Shown here one piece after another: positions 32,101 to 40,205 of a stretch of DNA of 64,000 nt. The notes below the pieces were generated by a model, which searched no databases, had not been told where the DNA came from, and was given only the letters and a program-made list of their open reading frames with translations. The stretch is from Haliotis asinina (lineage: Eukaryota; Mollusca; Gastropoda; Lepetellida; Haliotidae): contig NC_090280.1 in NCBI RefSeq assembly GCF_037392515.1, positions 17,548,001-17,612,000 on the forward strand. Reading direction: 5' to 3'. The position numbers were made by a program, and so were the translations under genes. Position 1 is the first letter of the stretch. The number at the start of each line of letters is the position of its first letter.

Positions 32101-32407
32101 AGCCAATCAAGATCTCAAAACACCAAAAGACTGGAAACGGAATCTGGTAAGTCTGAAGGTTGGGAGTAAATACATAGTCTCTGCAAGATGGCTTCATGTT
32201 ACTGGTGGGTGATTTTCATCATGATAATGCTAGTGGTGTATATTGCCATGTATAAGGTTAGATTACCTCAACAGAGGCTTTTGAGTTAACTAAGGAGATG
32301 TGATCATATTCCTGTTGCGTAGATTGATGCTTATGCCATACTCACTCACTCTTTTCCAGTTTGATGAAATCAAAAGACAGCACCTGATGTACCAGAGTCG
32401 CTACTGA
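14986..32407 (+). CDS. Ankyrin-repeat nuclear I-kappa-B-like protein (I-kappa-B-zeta/Bcl3 type)
   Basis: Nine-exon model: 14986-15040, 20322-20452, 23525-25206, 27150-27258, 28064-28162, 29120-29234, 31364-31476, 31868-32146, 32360-32407. It totals 2,631 nt and 876 residues, with all GT-AG junctions in frame. Residues 1-620 are low-complexity (Pro, Gln, Ser rich) with no known fold. Residues about 622-860 hold roughly six or seven ankyrin repeats (TALYIAV...LMQIGADPN, APLHKAIELGD, TPLMLALHGH, TILMMAIETRD, TSLHIAA). The order and odd spacings parallel the human I-kappa-B-zeta ankyrin block as I recall it: a first repeat THLH/VVHYF type, a long insert before 'IIHHLLDYGA', and a 'LFLE...NAxxxGNTALHVAA' type end. 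Such proteins bind NF-kappa-B p50 in the nucleus and tune inflammatory genes. TGA in frame at 14968 fixes the start. Alternative: another ankyrin-repeat family with a disordered N-terminus. Confidence 0.7.
16640..16995. mobile_element. MITE, copy 1 (ends AAGTCTCCACTATACCCTGG)
   Basis: A 34-base inverted pair occurs at 16658-16690 and 16945-16977 (ataagtctccactataccct / agggtatagtggagacttat). Weaker pairing extends outwards to 'aggtatatg' and 'ggtataccctgg'. The interior has no ORF of note. A second, much longer relative is at 36865-38685. Confidence 0.72.
17205..17470 (-). mobile_element. Fossil gag-like N-terminal fragment of an LTR-type retroelement
   Basis: A short minus-strand peptide region shows a Leu/Lys-rich pattern (LRKSNLLQISSHFKLE, then VEIKKLEVQLQIQ) like the N-terminal helical part of gag-like proteins in molluscan Gypsy-type elements. 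No LTRs, protease or polymerase were seen nearby. It is an isolated, broken remnant; age cannot be judged from one fragment. Confidence 0.3.
18507..19296. mobile_element. Non-autonomous Tc1/mariner-type element (TIR GAGGGGTGTCCC)
   Basis: Inverted ends of about 23 bases: cgaggggtgtcccaaaagtg (18507 on) and cacttttgggacatccctca (to 19296). The left end sits in tatata. The 790-base interior encodes nothing recognisable. The outer end resembles that of the mariner at 9289, so it may be a deletion derivative or satellite of a mariner-group element. Confidence 0.65.
19666..20190. repeat. (CTA)n block with three inserted 52-base SINE-B-like spacers
   Basis: Runs of CTA (about 30, 20, 9 and 31 units) are separated by three near-identical 52-base segments at 19767-19818, 19880-19931 and 19960-20011. 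Each begins aaaggcgacaatgcttgtcg and ends ggattgggtggtgta. The spacer matches the 5' part of SINE-B. The block ends with decayed units (acaacacttatgggaactac). It lies 130-650 bases before the exon 2 acceptor. Confidence 0.85.
20322..20452 (+). CDS. I-kappa-B-like gene exon 2
   Basis: Acceptor atgtgctgcag and donor gtaagt. Encodes an acidic, probably helical segment: EDLTEQLRLLHLAREDDTAD then IDQSAIDLERLVMRQEA. The exon enters in phase 1 and leaves in phase 0. No known domain. Confidence 0.6.
20555..21687. repeat. Minisatellite array 1 (32/29-base units)
   Basis: About 36 tandem copies of a unit with core ctgcactgtcaacattcaac followed by acccatgttgtt. The main unit is 32 bases and a common variant (acccatgta / acccaagta) is 29 bases. 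Long open frames through it (repeats of LHCQHSTPM) are artefacts of the repetition. It occupies the left part of intron 2. Confidence 0.93.
21775..21880. repeat. GTTAAC-rich short tandem repeat
   Basis: Six or so copies of gttaacatacatt / gttaacagt in about 100 bases, between minisatellite arrays 1 and 2. Confidence 0.7.
21896..22138 (-). pseudogene. Decayed BED-type zinc finger fragment (hAT/ZBED-like)
   Basis: The minus-strand frame reads ...CSYFKLSEDKLKRECFLSGI then DIISTMRNHLKMKYKSLFDM. The spacing recalls a BED finger (aromatic-x-F...C-x2-C...S-x-M-x-x-HL-x-x-H), with the second Cys now Ser and the last His now Tyr. If right, it is a relic of the N-terminus of a hAT-type transposase or a ZBED-like gene. 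No catalytic region was found nearby. Confidence 0.35.
22258..23066. repeat. Minisatellite array 2 (31-base units)
   Basis: About 26 copies of ctgcactgtcaacattcaac followed by accctacagtg or accctatagcg. Same core as array 1 but a different second half, so a separate expansion from one ancestor. Confidence 0.92.
23215..23425. repeat. Minisatellite array 3 (27-base units)
   Basis: About 7 copies of gtgcactgtcaacattcaac followed by tcagtaa or tcaataa. It ends 100 bases before the exon 3 acceptor at 23523-23524. Confidence 0.9.
23525..25206 (+). CDS. I-kappa-B-like gene exon 3: large low-complexity exon
   Basis: Acceptor tttgccatcag; donor gtgagt after ACAC (phase 2). It encodes about 560 residues. 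It opens with basic LPRGKRDEVDGLIPRMMRHG, then Pro/Gln/His-rich sequence (PPPPYPG twice), a Ser-rich middle, and from about residue 480 five copies of a 22-residue repeat (CGGAPVFQGPPERFSPEQDK type). An acidic tail (YSDDEDEDINHEE) precedes the ankyrin exons. Such a disordered, activation-like N-terminal half is typical of I-kappa-B-zeta-type proteins, but I see no OCA-type motif with certainty. Confidence 0.75.
24745..25070 (+). repeat. Coding 66-base tandem repeat (22 residues) in exon 3
   Basis: About five in-frame units with ggagctccagtctttcaggg and agaacaggacaag cores; the two outermost are diverged. Confidence 0.8.
25416..25549. repeat. (TGTGA)n / (GATGT)n then (GAGT)n microsatellite
   Basis: Pentanucleotide run gtgatgtgatgtgatg at 25416-25508, followed directly by about ten GAGT units that form the tail of the adjoining SINE-A. 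Confidence 0.88.
25550..25690 (-). repeat. SINE-A in intron 3 of the I-kappa-B-like gene
   Basis: Minus copy with ttttccagcaatatcacagg, gggacaccagaaataggcat and the B-box complement ggggaattgaacc. The A-box part is diverged. Confidence 0.75.
25691..26897. other. Intron 3, unique-looking AT-rich stretch
   Basis: No gene or defined repeat recognised. Confidence 0.45.
26898..26985 (-). repeat. SINE-A, tail-end fragment
   Basis: gagtgagtgagtgagtaaga, then cacaatattccatcagtatc and acaccagtcacac; the head is missing. Confidence 0.65.
27150..27258 (+). CDS. I-kappa-B-like gene exon 4: first ankyrin repeat
   Basis: Acceptor ttcttcaacag, donor gtgagt. Encodes VVHYFADLGVQQVTEIYTDN...NNLNHQRQ. VVHYFADLG stands at the xLHxAxxxG position of a repeat, and NNLNHQRQ leads into the next (TALYIAV). 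Enters in phase 2, leaves in phase 0. Confidence 0.72.
27768..27973 (+). repeat. SINE-B with (ACTC)n tail in intron 4
   Basis: Words gtagattgaggctcatgctg, ttgatcactggattgtccag and ttaaactcactcactcactc in order; about 15 ACTC units at the end. Confidence 0.8.
28064..28162 (+). CDS. I-kappa-B-like gene exon 5: ankyrin repeat
   Basis: Exactly 33 codons, one canonical ankyrin repeat: TALYIAVTLRKYNIVHFLMQ then IGADPNIQ. Phase 0 at both ends; donor gtgaga. The acceptor ggtttacag has a weak pyrimidine tract. An upstream AG at 28017 would not keep frame, so 28064 is preferred. Confidence 0.75.
28344..28510. repeat. 77-79-base tandem repeat, two to three units
   Basis: Copies begin ccctaaggattgtaaagggt (28344), ccctgaggatcataaagggt (28423) and ccctaaggatgg (28500). 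Includes a short telomere-like aaccctaaaccctaa. Confidence 0.7.
28610..28682 (-). repeat. SINE-A head fragment
   Basis: Reads ttggggactgaactatggtc, then ctttaaccactaggctaccc (A-box complement). Confidence 0.7.
28733..28962 (+). repeat. SINE-B in intron 5
   Basis: Nearly full body: ggtcttcatcaatccatgtt, gtaagaggcgactaataaga, ctgacttggttgacacttgt and cactggattgtctggtccag. The tail is aaccaaccaacc instead of ACTC. Confidence 0.82.
29120..29234 (+). CDS. I-kappa-B-like gene exon 6: ankyrin repeat
   Basis: Acceptor tgtctccag; encodes SGTMQAPLHKAIELGDTQMV then LLLLANEGLDIELQRVCD. Donor gtgagt at 29235 leaves phase 1. The last 33 bases plus the donor are the template of the tandem array that fills the next 1.5 kb. 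Confidence 0.75.
29235..30725. repeat. Tandem array derived from exon 6 end, its splice donor and (GAGT)n
   Basis: Fifteen units of about 75-127 bases. Each has a (GAGT)n run, then ttgaggccaggacattgaac and tgcagtgtgtctatgatag, then gagtagtctcatcattagta. The middle matches coding bases 29202-29234 of exon 6 and the bases just after the donor. Copies nearer the exon keep 'gacattgaactgcag'; distal copies have drifted to 'aacataggattgctg', so two subfamilies exist. Confidence 0.9.
31085..31330 (+). repeat. SINE-B in intron 6, ending at exon 7
   Basis: Words acccatgcttgccgtaaatg, gttgatacatgtcatggtat, tgctcatgctgttgatccct and gctggaatattgctaagtgc, tail aaccaaccaaccaatcaacc. Only 33 bases separate the tail from the exon 7 acceptor. 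Confidence 0.82.
31364..31476 (+). CDS. I-kappa-B-like gene exon 7: ankyrin repeat with insertion
   Basis: Acceptor tttattgtttcag, donor gtaagc. Encodes KKTPLMLALHGHIPGNEERD then RREIIHHLLDYGACIDKF. The extra residues between helix 1 and helix 2 correspond in place to the lengthened repeat of I-kappa-B-zeta. Phase 1 in, phase 0 out. Confidence 0.75.
31868..32146 (+). CDS. I-kappa-B-like gene exon 8: last two ankyrin repeats
   Basis: Encodes NESSDKTILMMAIETRDVCL, VEHFLDS, then RNTSLHIAAGMKMLDRADHL, RLLTMLIHFGGNTDAANQDL and KTPKDWKRNL. Two ankyrin repeats, the second with an extended loop, as in the last repeat of nuclear I-kappa-Bs. Phase 0 at both ends, donor gtaagt. Confidence 0.78.
32290..32352 (+). 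repeat. SINE-B remnant abutting the last exon
   Basis: tgtgatcatattcctgttgc, gtagattgatgcttatgc and an actcactcactc tail that runs into the pyrimidine tract of the exon 9 acceptor. Confidence 0.55.
32360..32407 (+). CDS. I-kappa-B-like gene exon 9: C-terminus
   Basis: Acceptor ctcactcttttccag; encodes FDEIKRQHLMYQSRY then TGA at 32405-32407. Confidence 0.65.
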   Translation, partial: FDEIKRQHLMYQSRY

Positions 32408-32699
32408 AGACTCTCAACATCTCAGAAATGTGACAGACAGAAGTCATACACAGACCACAGTTTTGTCCAACTTTTCAAATGACTCCAATGAAAACAACAG
32501 AAGAGGAGAAACAAAAGGTGAAATTCAAAGACCTTAGCTCTTCCGCAGAATACCTCAGTCTTTTCTCCATCAATACCTGTCACATTCCTGCACATGGCAG
32601 GTCAGTTTTGACCAGGTTGTAGAATTTTCATAAGCATTCATTATGTTAGTGGGGCAAAACGAGTCCATTTTATACCTGCTAGGTATGCATTCATTCTAT

Positions 32700-32770
32700 T
32701 TCTGGGGTTCCCTGACATGATATTGTTGGAATATTGCGAAAAGTGGTGTAAAACTAAATTCCCTCACTTG
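32700..32770 (+). repeat. SINE-A 3' fragment
   Basis: gacatgatattgttggaata, ttgcgaaaagtggtgtaaaa, ctaaattccctcac: the shared SINE tail. Confidence 0.65.
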
Positions 32771-33454
32771 CTAGCAAGGAAGAAGAATTATGTGTTTGTA
32801 TTTATGATTCTGCTTGTGTCAAGGTCCGCAATTAGAGAGTAATACTGGTCTTGCCTTAATGACAATTTCTGTGAATTGCACTGAAATAAAATGACCACTG
32901 GCGCCTGTTCCAAGTTTGGAACCAATTCTATGCGTCTGCAACTGGAGCTCCCAATTTTTACTACTGACCCACATTCCGTGTCTGTATCGAGAGTTGATAC
33001 GAAATATTTTCACCGTTACACTCAACATATGTTAAATGTTCAATGAATGAAATAGGCTGAAATGCATAATTTATAACTATCTATATTTTTTTTGTTGTTA
33101 AGAATATATTTTATGTGTCCTATTGTTATGGTTATTCCGTATAAGCTAGAATAGACTAACATCTAGTCTCTGAAATGAACATATTATACTGAAAAAACGT
33201 TCATAGTGAAAAAAATAATATAGTGAAATGGAGCCCTGAGACTTTCTTCATTTTCTTCCTGAAGCTAAGGAAATCTAGACTTACCACATTTTCTAGACTT
33301 GCATGGGCTTTCTTGGATATGTATACTTCAGGGTCTGTACGACAGACTAAAGCTAGAACATAGAACCATGTTCTTGTAACAGTGTTTTTATATTGAGGAG
33401 TGATGAGAAAGTTACATGCGTATGATAAGGCTGGATTTGCTCTTTCTATGACAC

Positions 33455-33625
33455 TTAGGGGCAGGAGGAGCCTGATGGGTATAACATTTCCTTTTCATGC
33501 AGTAGGCCCACGTTTGATTCCCACATGGGTACAGTATGTGAAGCCCATTACTGGTGTCCCTGGCTGTGATATTGCTGGAATATTGCTAATAGCAGTGTAA
33601 ACCTATACTCACTCACTCACTGCCA
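33455..33625 (+). repeat. SINE-A, nearly full
   Basis: ttgattcccacatgggtaca, gtatgtgaagcccattactg, gctggaatattgctaatagc and a cactcactcact tail. Confidence 0.78.
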
Positions 33626-34017
33626 CCTGTTAGTTCACTGACAGTTAAAATATTGATGGTGTCTACTTTTTCATGTTACAAGTGTTTGAATGATATTTGC
33701 ACAGTCAGAGGATCCATTTTAACAGCAGGTTTGGATTCTCACAGAAAATTACATATATTGTTATAAAACAAAAGAGCTACATTTTGGCATTGGGCTCATA
33801 TTTATTCTAAGTCGTATATGCAATTTTCACCTTTCCATGGAAACACAGGATCCTTGATGGAAAGCAGAATATGTCCATGGAAGCTGATACAATGAAGGCA
33901 ATTCTGAAAATATACATACATTTTGTTATGTTTATGTAATGTACATTAATAATCTGTCCTATTTTCTTAACAAATTTGAATGACGATCACTGATGTATAC
34001 CTTGAACATTCCGTCCT

Positions 34018-34023
34018 AATAAA
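34018..34023 (+). promoter_or_regulatory. Poly(A) signal AATAAA, I-kappa-B-like gene
   Basis: Canonical hexamer on the gene strand 1.6 kb after the stop. An earlier signal variant cannot be excluded. Confidence 0.4.
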
Positions 34024-36864
34024 GTGCTGTGTATAAATACACTATACAGTCTTTAATCAGGTGTTTTATTCCAGTTTTTATGTCTCTTTAACTAGAAGCC
34101 TTGTTATCAATTCATTGCATCTACATTTGTTTTTGAGAATTTAATTTTGTATTAGATATCAGTTAAAAAACATTTGTTCTCATTTTCTGTGTGACTTATT
34201 TAAATATGTGTACAGGCATTTGAACAGTTATCACCTCATCACAGTTATTGCCAATACGTCATTATAACCGATACAGGCGAGGATACACAGCTGATTATTT
34301 TTGTGATATTCAAACATGTGCTTTTCAGTGATTCTCAACATTGATTGATCAGCTAAACAGAGAAGAAAAATGATTGGTTGATGAAACTACTTTTCATGAT
34401 CCAAGTTCACTGACAAATTTTACTATTTTATAGATAAATAGAATGCATTGTACTCACACAATCCGATGTTTAAAAAAGAAAGCATGTAGGTTAAAAATGT
34501 GAATACTCTTCTTATTAGTCCTTTTAAGCTAAATAAAAAAAACAGCGAAAAAACAACTGTTTTCATTGTTTGTAAACAAGCATGGCAGCCATTACACAAA
34601 CCCAGATCAAGGTCAGTGACCTGGTTCAAGTTCAGACAGTGATCTAATAGGAAGAGTGACAAGAATTTTACAGCCATTTAATTCCTACAACCTGTTTGTT
34701 GATAAACCTGAATTCAGGGAAATAGAAGCAGCAAGATAGATACCTACTAAAGGTGTTACATGACCAATGACGTGACTGTGTCACACCTTTCAGAGAAACA
34801 ACTATTGCTCAGTCTTCAAACTTGTTGAGTTTCTTGACTGAAAAAAAGATGTTTTGTGGAATGGTTGGTTGTCATTTAGATTTCCCAAGTTTTAACTGTT
34901 GACTTTCCTAAAAACTGACCGAGTTTTGCTGGAGCGTGTTTCAACACTACACTGCCACCCACCACTAGGCACTTGTCACTTATGAATGAACTTTGTTCCA
35001 GGGCACTGACTTGATCTAATAACGTTTTAGCTGTTGTTAAGTTCAATGATATTGCATGATCATTTTTATCATATTAACGAATGTTTATAAATTATTCCAT
35101 AAAAATTGTTTTTGTTATATTTAAAAGTAGTTTTACGAGGTACTACTTTCCACAGCATAGTTATGTTGTTACATCTGGAGAAGTTAGGCTTAATGTGTAC
35201 ATGAATGAAAATCAGCTGTTTGAGGTAACAAGTTCTTTCTATGTGTGGTTTTTATTTTGTGATTCTTCTTTTAAAATTACATTATGCGTAATAAATAGAA
35301 TATCGCACTCAGTATCAGTGATTATGGGAATATGCCCTCACTAAAATAATTTTCAGTGAACATTGAACATTATTTCAACTCTGGCATATTTTCCGTTATC
35401 AGTCGTATCTCCTTGATTATTCTGGAAGTAATATACTTTTGCAGTTACAGTTGATTACAGTTCTAGTATTTTTACTGCATTATTTGACAACAATAATGGA
35501 CAGCAAAAGAAAATTCTTCACTGCAAGTAATATAAGGGAAAAATTAAAGATAAAGTTATGAACCCTATTAGAGGTGTTTCGATTAACTGAAATAATCAAA
35601 GATTGACCAAACGACCAAGCAGCTGATCACATATTTACATAATCGAACATGAAACATTTTGGAACTACTGCTTCAGTTGACCATCAAATTTTATGGATCA
35701 ATTTTCTTTAATCTTTACTTCTTTAGCTAAGTCCATAAATATCATAGTCATCTACAACAACTTCTAAATGCTCTTAGTTGTGAGGAAACATGTGTTTGTA
35801 CTGTCATTGTCCCTTTCCACCATTTTAGATAAAAACGATACCGGCAGCCATGAATTGCACATCACTGAATAGCTAATTCAGTATCATGATTAATTCTGTT
35901 TTATTAACTGAATGAATGCTGGTGTAATTTTGCAAATACCACTAAAATGTGGTGATAACTGTTCGTCAGCCAGCACCTATGTTCATATGTTTTTTGTTTG
36001 CATTATTTGTAGTATATGCTGTAATCATAGTGTTGATAATTGCCCAATGTATACATTTCAAAAAAAGAAATGCACAAACTGACATGCAATATTGTATTGC
36101 ATTCAGTTAAATGTACATATTTCATTCAGGTTTATTAAAACAAGAAAGTAACCTAGCAAGATGAGAGTTCCATGTTCTGTAGACATAATGGTGAATCTGA
36201 TTTCTTGTAACAAGACACACGCGTCCCTGAAGGAATGTTTTGATCATATCAGGTGTCATTACCATTGAGTCTGGTAATCAGAGGACTTGAGGTGAATGAT
36301 TATCAATTTTAATTGAAAGATATAATTTTTAATATAATCACCAATTTTAAGGGTTCCCCCAGTTTTTTTCTAATCAGTGTTTATGTATAACTAATACTGT
36401 TATGCAATGAAATGCACACATTCAAGAAAGACACCGGAATTGTAATTAAACAATAAAAGTGCTTTAAACTAAAATCCTCATCAGAACATCTCATTATGTT
36501 TACAATAGATAGTATTCATAAACAGGTTACATTAATATTTGCTGTAGTTTTGAATACAAAACTATGCATGCAATGAAAATATCTTTACACTGTTGAACAT
36601 ATGTTTGTTTGTGAATATTTGTCAAATAATGCTTCATTCAAGTGTTTTGTGCTAAAATGACAAAATTATGATTAATTGAAGATATCTTTCTACAACTGAT
36701 AATTGTTTTTGATCTTTTTTCTCTTTTCAATTTATTATTATGAAGAGATGAACAGTGACATAAAGCTCTGTGGTGTATGGAATTAACTGGAAGCAGGTGA
36801 TATACAAGAACTTGATTTTCTCTCAGATTTCTCAGAACAGACTCTAGTCATTCTGGATAGTCAC
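34024..36864. other. Intergenic AT-rich stretch
   Basis: No gene, RNA or defined repeat recognised. Open frames here (for example 34423-34677 and 35081-35344) have no domain, splice or codon support. Confidence 0.5.
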
Positions 36865-38685
36865 CAGGTTATATATAAATCTCCACCATACCCTGAATGC
36901 ATCAACGGCTTGGCCAGATCATTTTTATCTCCTTTTGTTGACTTTTTATCCAATCTGGTGTCTCTGCTGGAAAGTTGAGTGTACCAATCACAAGGCTTCT
37001 GTCATAATTCATTTTTCACTTCTTTATCTAACTGATTCAACTTTGCAACACAATTGTTGCAGAGGTATTCTGAAAGTGATAGAAGGTCTTGTATAAATTG
37101 TTTAAGGTTTCAGACCTGTCAATGTGTCTGTATGATTTTCCCTTACATCTGAGTCTCGCAGCAAGCAAACCTTCACAGCTACAGCCACCATCTTTGTTGA
37201 CACAAATGTAATGCTGGGGGATATAGTCGACGCCTCGTCTGTCCGTCCATCCCCCGTCCGTCCGTCCATCCGCATAACTCAGAAACCGTTCAATATTTTA
37301 GACCAAATTTGATAGATATAGTAATCTCAGCCTATGGTTGTGCCTTTTTTGCTATTTACAGATTTTTGGCATTTATATTTTTTTTGCTTTTCCATGGAAC
37401 AATTTGGTGTTAGTCTTATCGTGGGGTGGGCTTCGTTTCCGGAGCAGGACTCAAAAACCGTTCAATATTTTTCTGCAAAACTTGGTAGACATATCAGTCA
37501 GTACCTAAAGTGGTGCCTTTTGCTATGTACAGGTTTTTGTGATTTGTTGTTTTCTTGGTTTCTATGGAAACGTTTCAGACATATTCTCAAAAGTGGGAGG
37601 TGTGTTTTGTTTCTGGAGCAGAACTCAAAAACCGTTCAATTTTTTTCTACAAAACTTGGTAGATAAATCAGTCAAAAGCTGAAGTGGTGCCTTTTGCTCT
37701 TTACAGGTTTTTGTGATTTATGATTTTCTCAGTTTCCATGGAAACGTTTTGGACATGGTCTCAAAATGGTGGGATGGGCTTCGTTTCCGGAGCAGAACTC
37801 AAAAACTTCTTAATATCTGTCAGTGTTAATTGGTAGATATGTGTGGCAGACCCCAAAGTGGTGCCTTTTGCTATTTACATGTTTTTCTGATTTATTATTT
37901 TCTCCGTTTCTATGGAAACGTTTTGGACTTAGTCTCAAAATGGAGGGATGGGCTTCGTTTCCGGAGCAGAACTCAGAAAACTTTCAATATTTTTTCGCAA
38001 AACTTGGTAGATATATCAATTGGAACCTAAAGTGGCTCCTTTTGCTACCTACTGGTTTTTGTGATTTATTATTTTATCTGTTTCCATGGAAACGTTTCGG
38101 ACTTACTCTCAAAAGTGAGAGGTGTGTTTCTTTTCTGGAGCAGAACTCAAAAACTTCTTAATATCTGTCAGTGTTACTTGGTAGATATGTGTGGCAGACC
38201 CCAAAGTGGTGCCTTTTGCTATTTACAGGTTTTTATTTTCTCTTTTCCATGAACACGTTGCTGACTTCGTTTCTGGAGCACAACTCAAAAACCATTTGAT
38301 ATCTTTCAACAGATCTTGGCAGATATACAAGACAGATCTTGAAATGGTGACTTTTTCTGATTACATATATGTAGCATGTATATTTTTCATGAATTCCATG
38401 GAAATAATTCTGACTTGGTCTAAAAACACAATAAGATGATTTGTCCTTTCAAGTTTGTGGGGTCGGGGGGATATGTCATCTTCTGATGACTCTTGTTTGA
38501 GTGGCTGCTGTGAGAATGTAGAGCCAGCCAAGGGAGAAAAGCCAGATTTATGGATGTTAACTTCTGTATTGTGGATAACACAATGTTATGGAGCATATGG
38601 GTCTGCTTTCATCAACCAAGGGAGGTAATAAGGTTACCTACCTGCTGTAGATGCCTCCAGGGTATAGCGAAGACATATACCTTTT
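36865..38685. mobile_element. MITE, copy 2, carrying a nested tandem-repeat insertion
   Basis: The left end (aaatctccaccataccctga, 36877 on) and right end (gatgcctccagggtatagcg, 38650 on) are the same inverted ends as the element at 16640. Internal words are also shared (tttatccaatctggtgtctc; gagccagccaagggag). About 1.3 kb of unrelated sequence splits it between roughly 37110 and 38495. Confidence 0.65.
37215..38420. repeat. 175-base tandem repeat, six to seven units, nested in MITE copy 2
   Basis: Units recur every 174-175 bases, marked by ggagcagaactcaaaaaccg at about 37440, 37615, 37788, 37963, 38138 and 38275 (last one shortened). Each unit also has cttggtagatatatcag, gtggtgccttttgctattta and ccatggaaacgtttt. 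The array starts with a (CCGT)-rich head (gtctgtccgtccatcccccg) and ends with gtcggggggatatgtcatct, a pattern I have seen flanking repeats in other molluscs. Confidence 0.82.
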
Positions 38686-39848
38686 GAGATTATCGAGGAT
38701 GACTACAAGTGAGAGTTCCATGTATGCAGTTCTTGATTTAATTCCCACCTCTCACAGACGATTGCTGATTGTGGGTAAATTGAGTTGGGTATACAGATCC
38801 TATAACCTTGTTCCAATGTTTACACTTCATAGATGATTGAGACTGAATTGAGTTGAGTATACAGATCCTACAAGCGAGATCTTGTCTTCAGTGTACTTGA
38901 AAACATCTCCAGACTTGGGCCGCAGCTTCAAGATTCTCTGGCTAATGACGAAATGTTGAGTTGACATTTGACCTATTGCATTTCTGTTTTATGTTTTTAT
39001 TCAGGCTGGTCCTGTAATTTGGCAGCAGCAGATACAACACAGAAATGATTTTATCACACCTGTTGACCTAAATATTTATTAGGTGAAATACACATCACAA
39101 CTATGTGGCTGTTTTTATTTTCCAACAGTCTGGTGCTTACATATATCTTTATTGCATTTCCTAGGACAAAATATTTTGTAATGGCCCAGCATGGCCTCCA
39201 AACATATCTTTTGTTGAGTATCAACCAATCAAACCATCATTGGTCACCATTTTGGATGTATTATGTCCCATCATGACCTCCAAACATCAGCCCTTCTTAA
39301 ATTTGTTTTTCCTTGGATCTTTGAATGACAATCACAACAGCACAATATATTACCAATATTAACACAATGGAGATCTTCCAACTTTAGCAGGCACTGGACA
39401 TGTTGAGTTAATGTGTCTTTCCTATCCTAACGAGGTACCCATTCACAGCTGGGTGGACTGGGACACATAGTCACTGTACTTTGTCCAAGCATACTGCATG
39501 TTGCTGTACCAGCAACTAGGTGTGAGCATGTATTCATGTGGCCACTATCTGGTTATTTACTAACAAATTCGTGGGAAGGGTTGTGTACTGTACACTAGGG
39601 GTTGTGACAACTTTGAAAGAGTCTGCACACAAAAGTTTTCACACTCGGCCTCAGATGTGCTTGATCACGGCACCTCAAACTTGCTGGATGACTAGCCTGG
39701 CGCCTTGAACAGTTTGTCCACCATCATTAATCCTACAGATCATATATACATATCTATATTCATCTATTTAATAGTTTATCACTATCTTGGAATCACCAGA
39801 GACTGTAACAACAGTTATTATCGATATTTAATGCTTGAAACTTTCTTT

Positions 39849-39900
39849 TCGGTGGGATGGGGTAGCCTAGTGGTTAAAGCGTTTGCTCATCACGCATACT
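39849..39900 (+). repeat. SINE-A head fragment
   Basis: gggatggggtagcctagtgg followed by ttaaagcgtttgctcatcac; conserved A box, rest absent. Confidence 0.7.
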
Positions 39901-40104
39901 TCATATGACATACATACTTCATACAAACTCCAACATTCTTCTCATGCAAAGATGATGACGAATGTGTTTTAAATTTCATAAAATTTTCATGAGTGTCCAT
40001 AAAGTTGTATTTGATACCAAGTTTTGTAGATGTGTATAACTTGTTTTATTATATACAGCTCAACATTTTATTGGGATTGTGAGTGATTTCCTGATGTTCA
40101 AAAA

Positions 40105-40205
40105 CTGGGCCCCGTTTCACAAAACTTCCGTAAGCTTAAGATCTCATATACTGTAACATTGACTTATGACAGGCTTTTCGCTACAATAGCTTTGTGAAAT
40201 GTTGC
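40105..40205. repeat. Foldback element (GGGCCCCGTTTCACAAA)
   Basis: Left arm tgggccccgtttcacaaaac and right arm atagctttgtgaaatgttgc pair with each other across about 100 bases. A 'GGCCCCGTTTCACAAA' hairpin repeat is common in marine invertebrate genomes, from general knowledge. Confidence 0.65.

Larger units (their letters stand above)
32408..34023 (+). other. Probable 3' UTR of the I-kappa-B-like gene
   Basis: Runs from the TGA to the first strong AATAAA at 34018-34023 (gtcctaataaagtgctg). It contains SINE-A pieces at 32700-32770 and 33455-33625. No other gene is seen. Confidence 0.45.

Noticed and set aside
34423-34677. 84-codon minus frame rich in Leu and Phe
   Set aside because: AT-rich intergenic DNA commonly gives such hydrophobic frames; no splice sites or similarity recognised.
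37334-38252. Open frames with LLLCTGFCDLLFSWFLWKRF-type repeats
   Set aside because: Translation of the nested 175-base tandem array; frame is lost at unit boundaries and no family is recognised.
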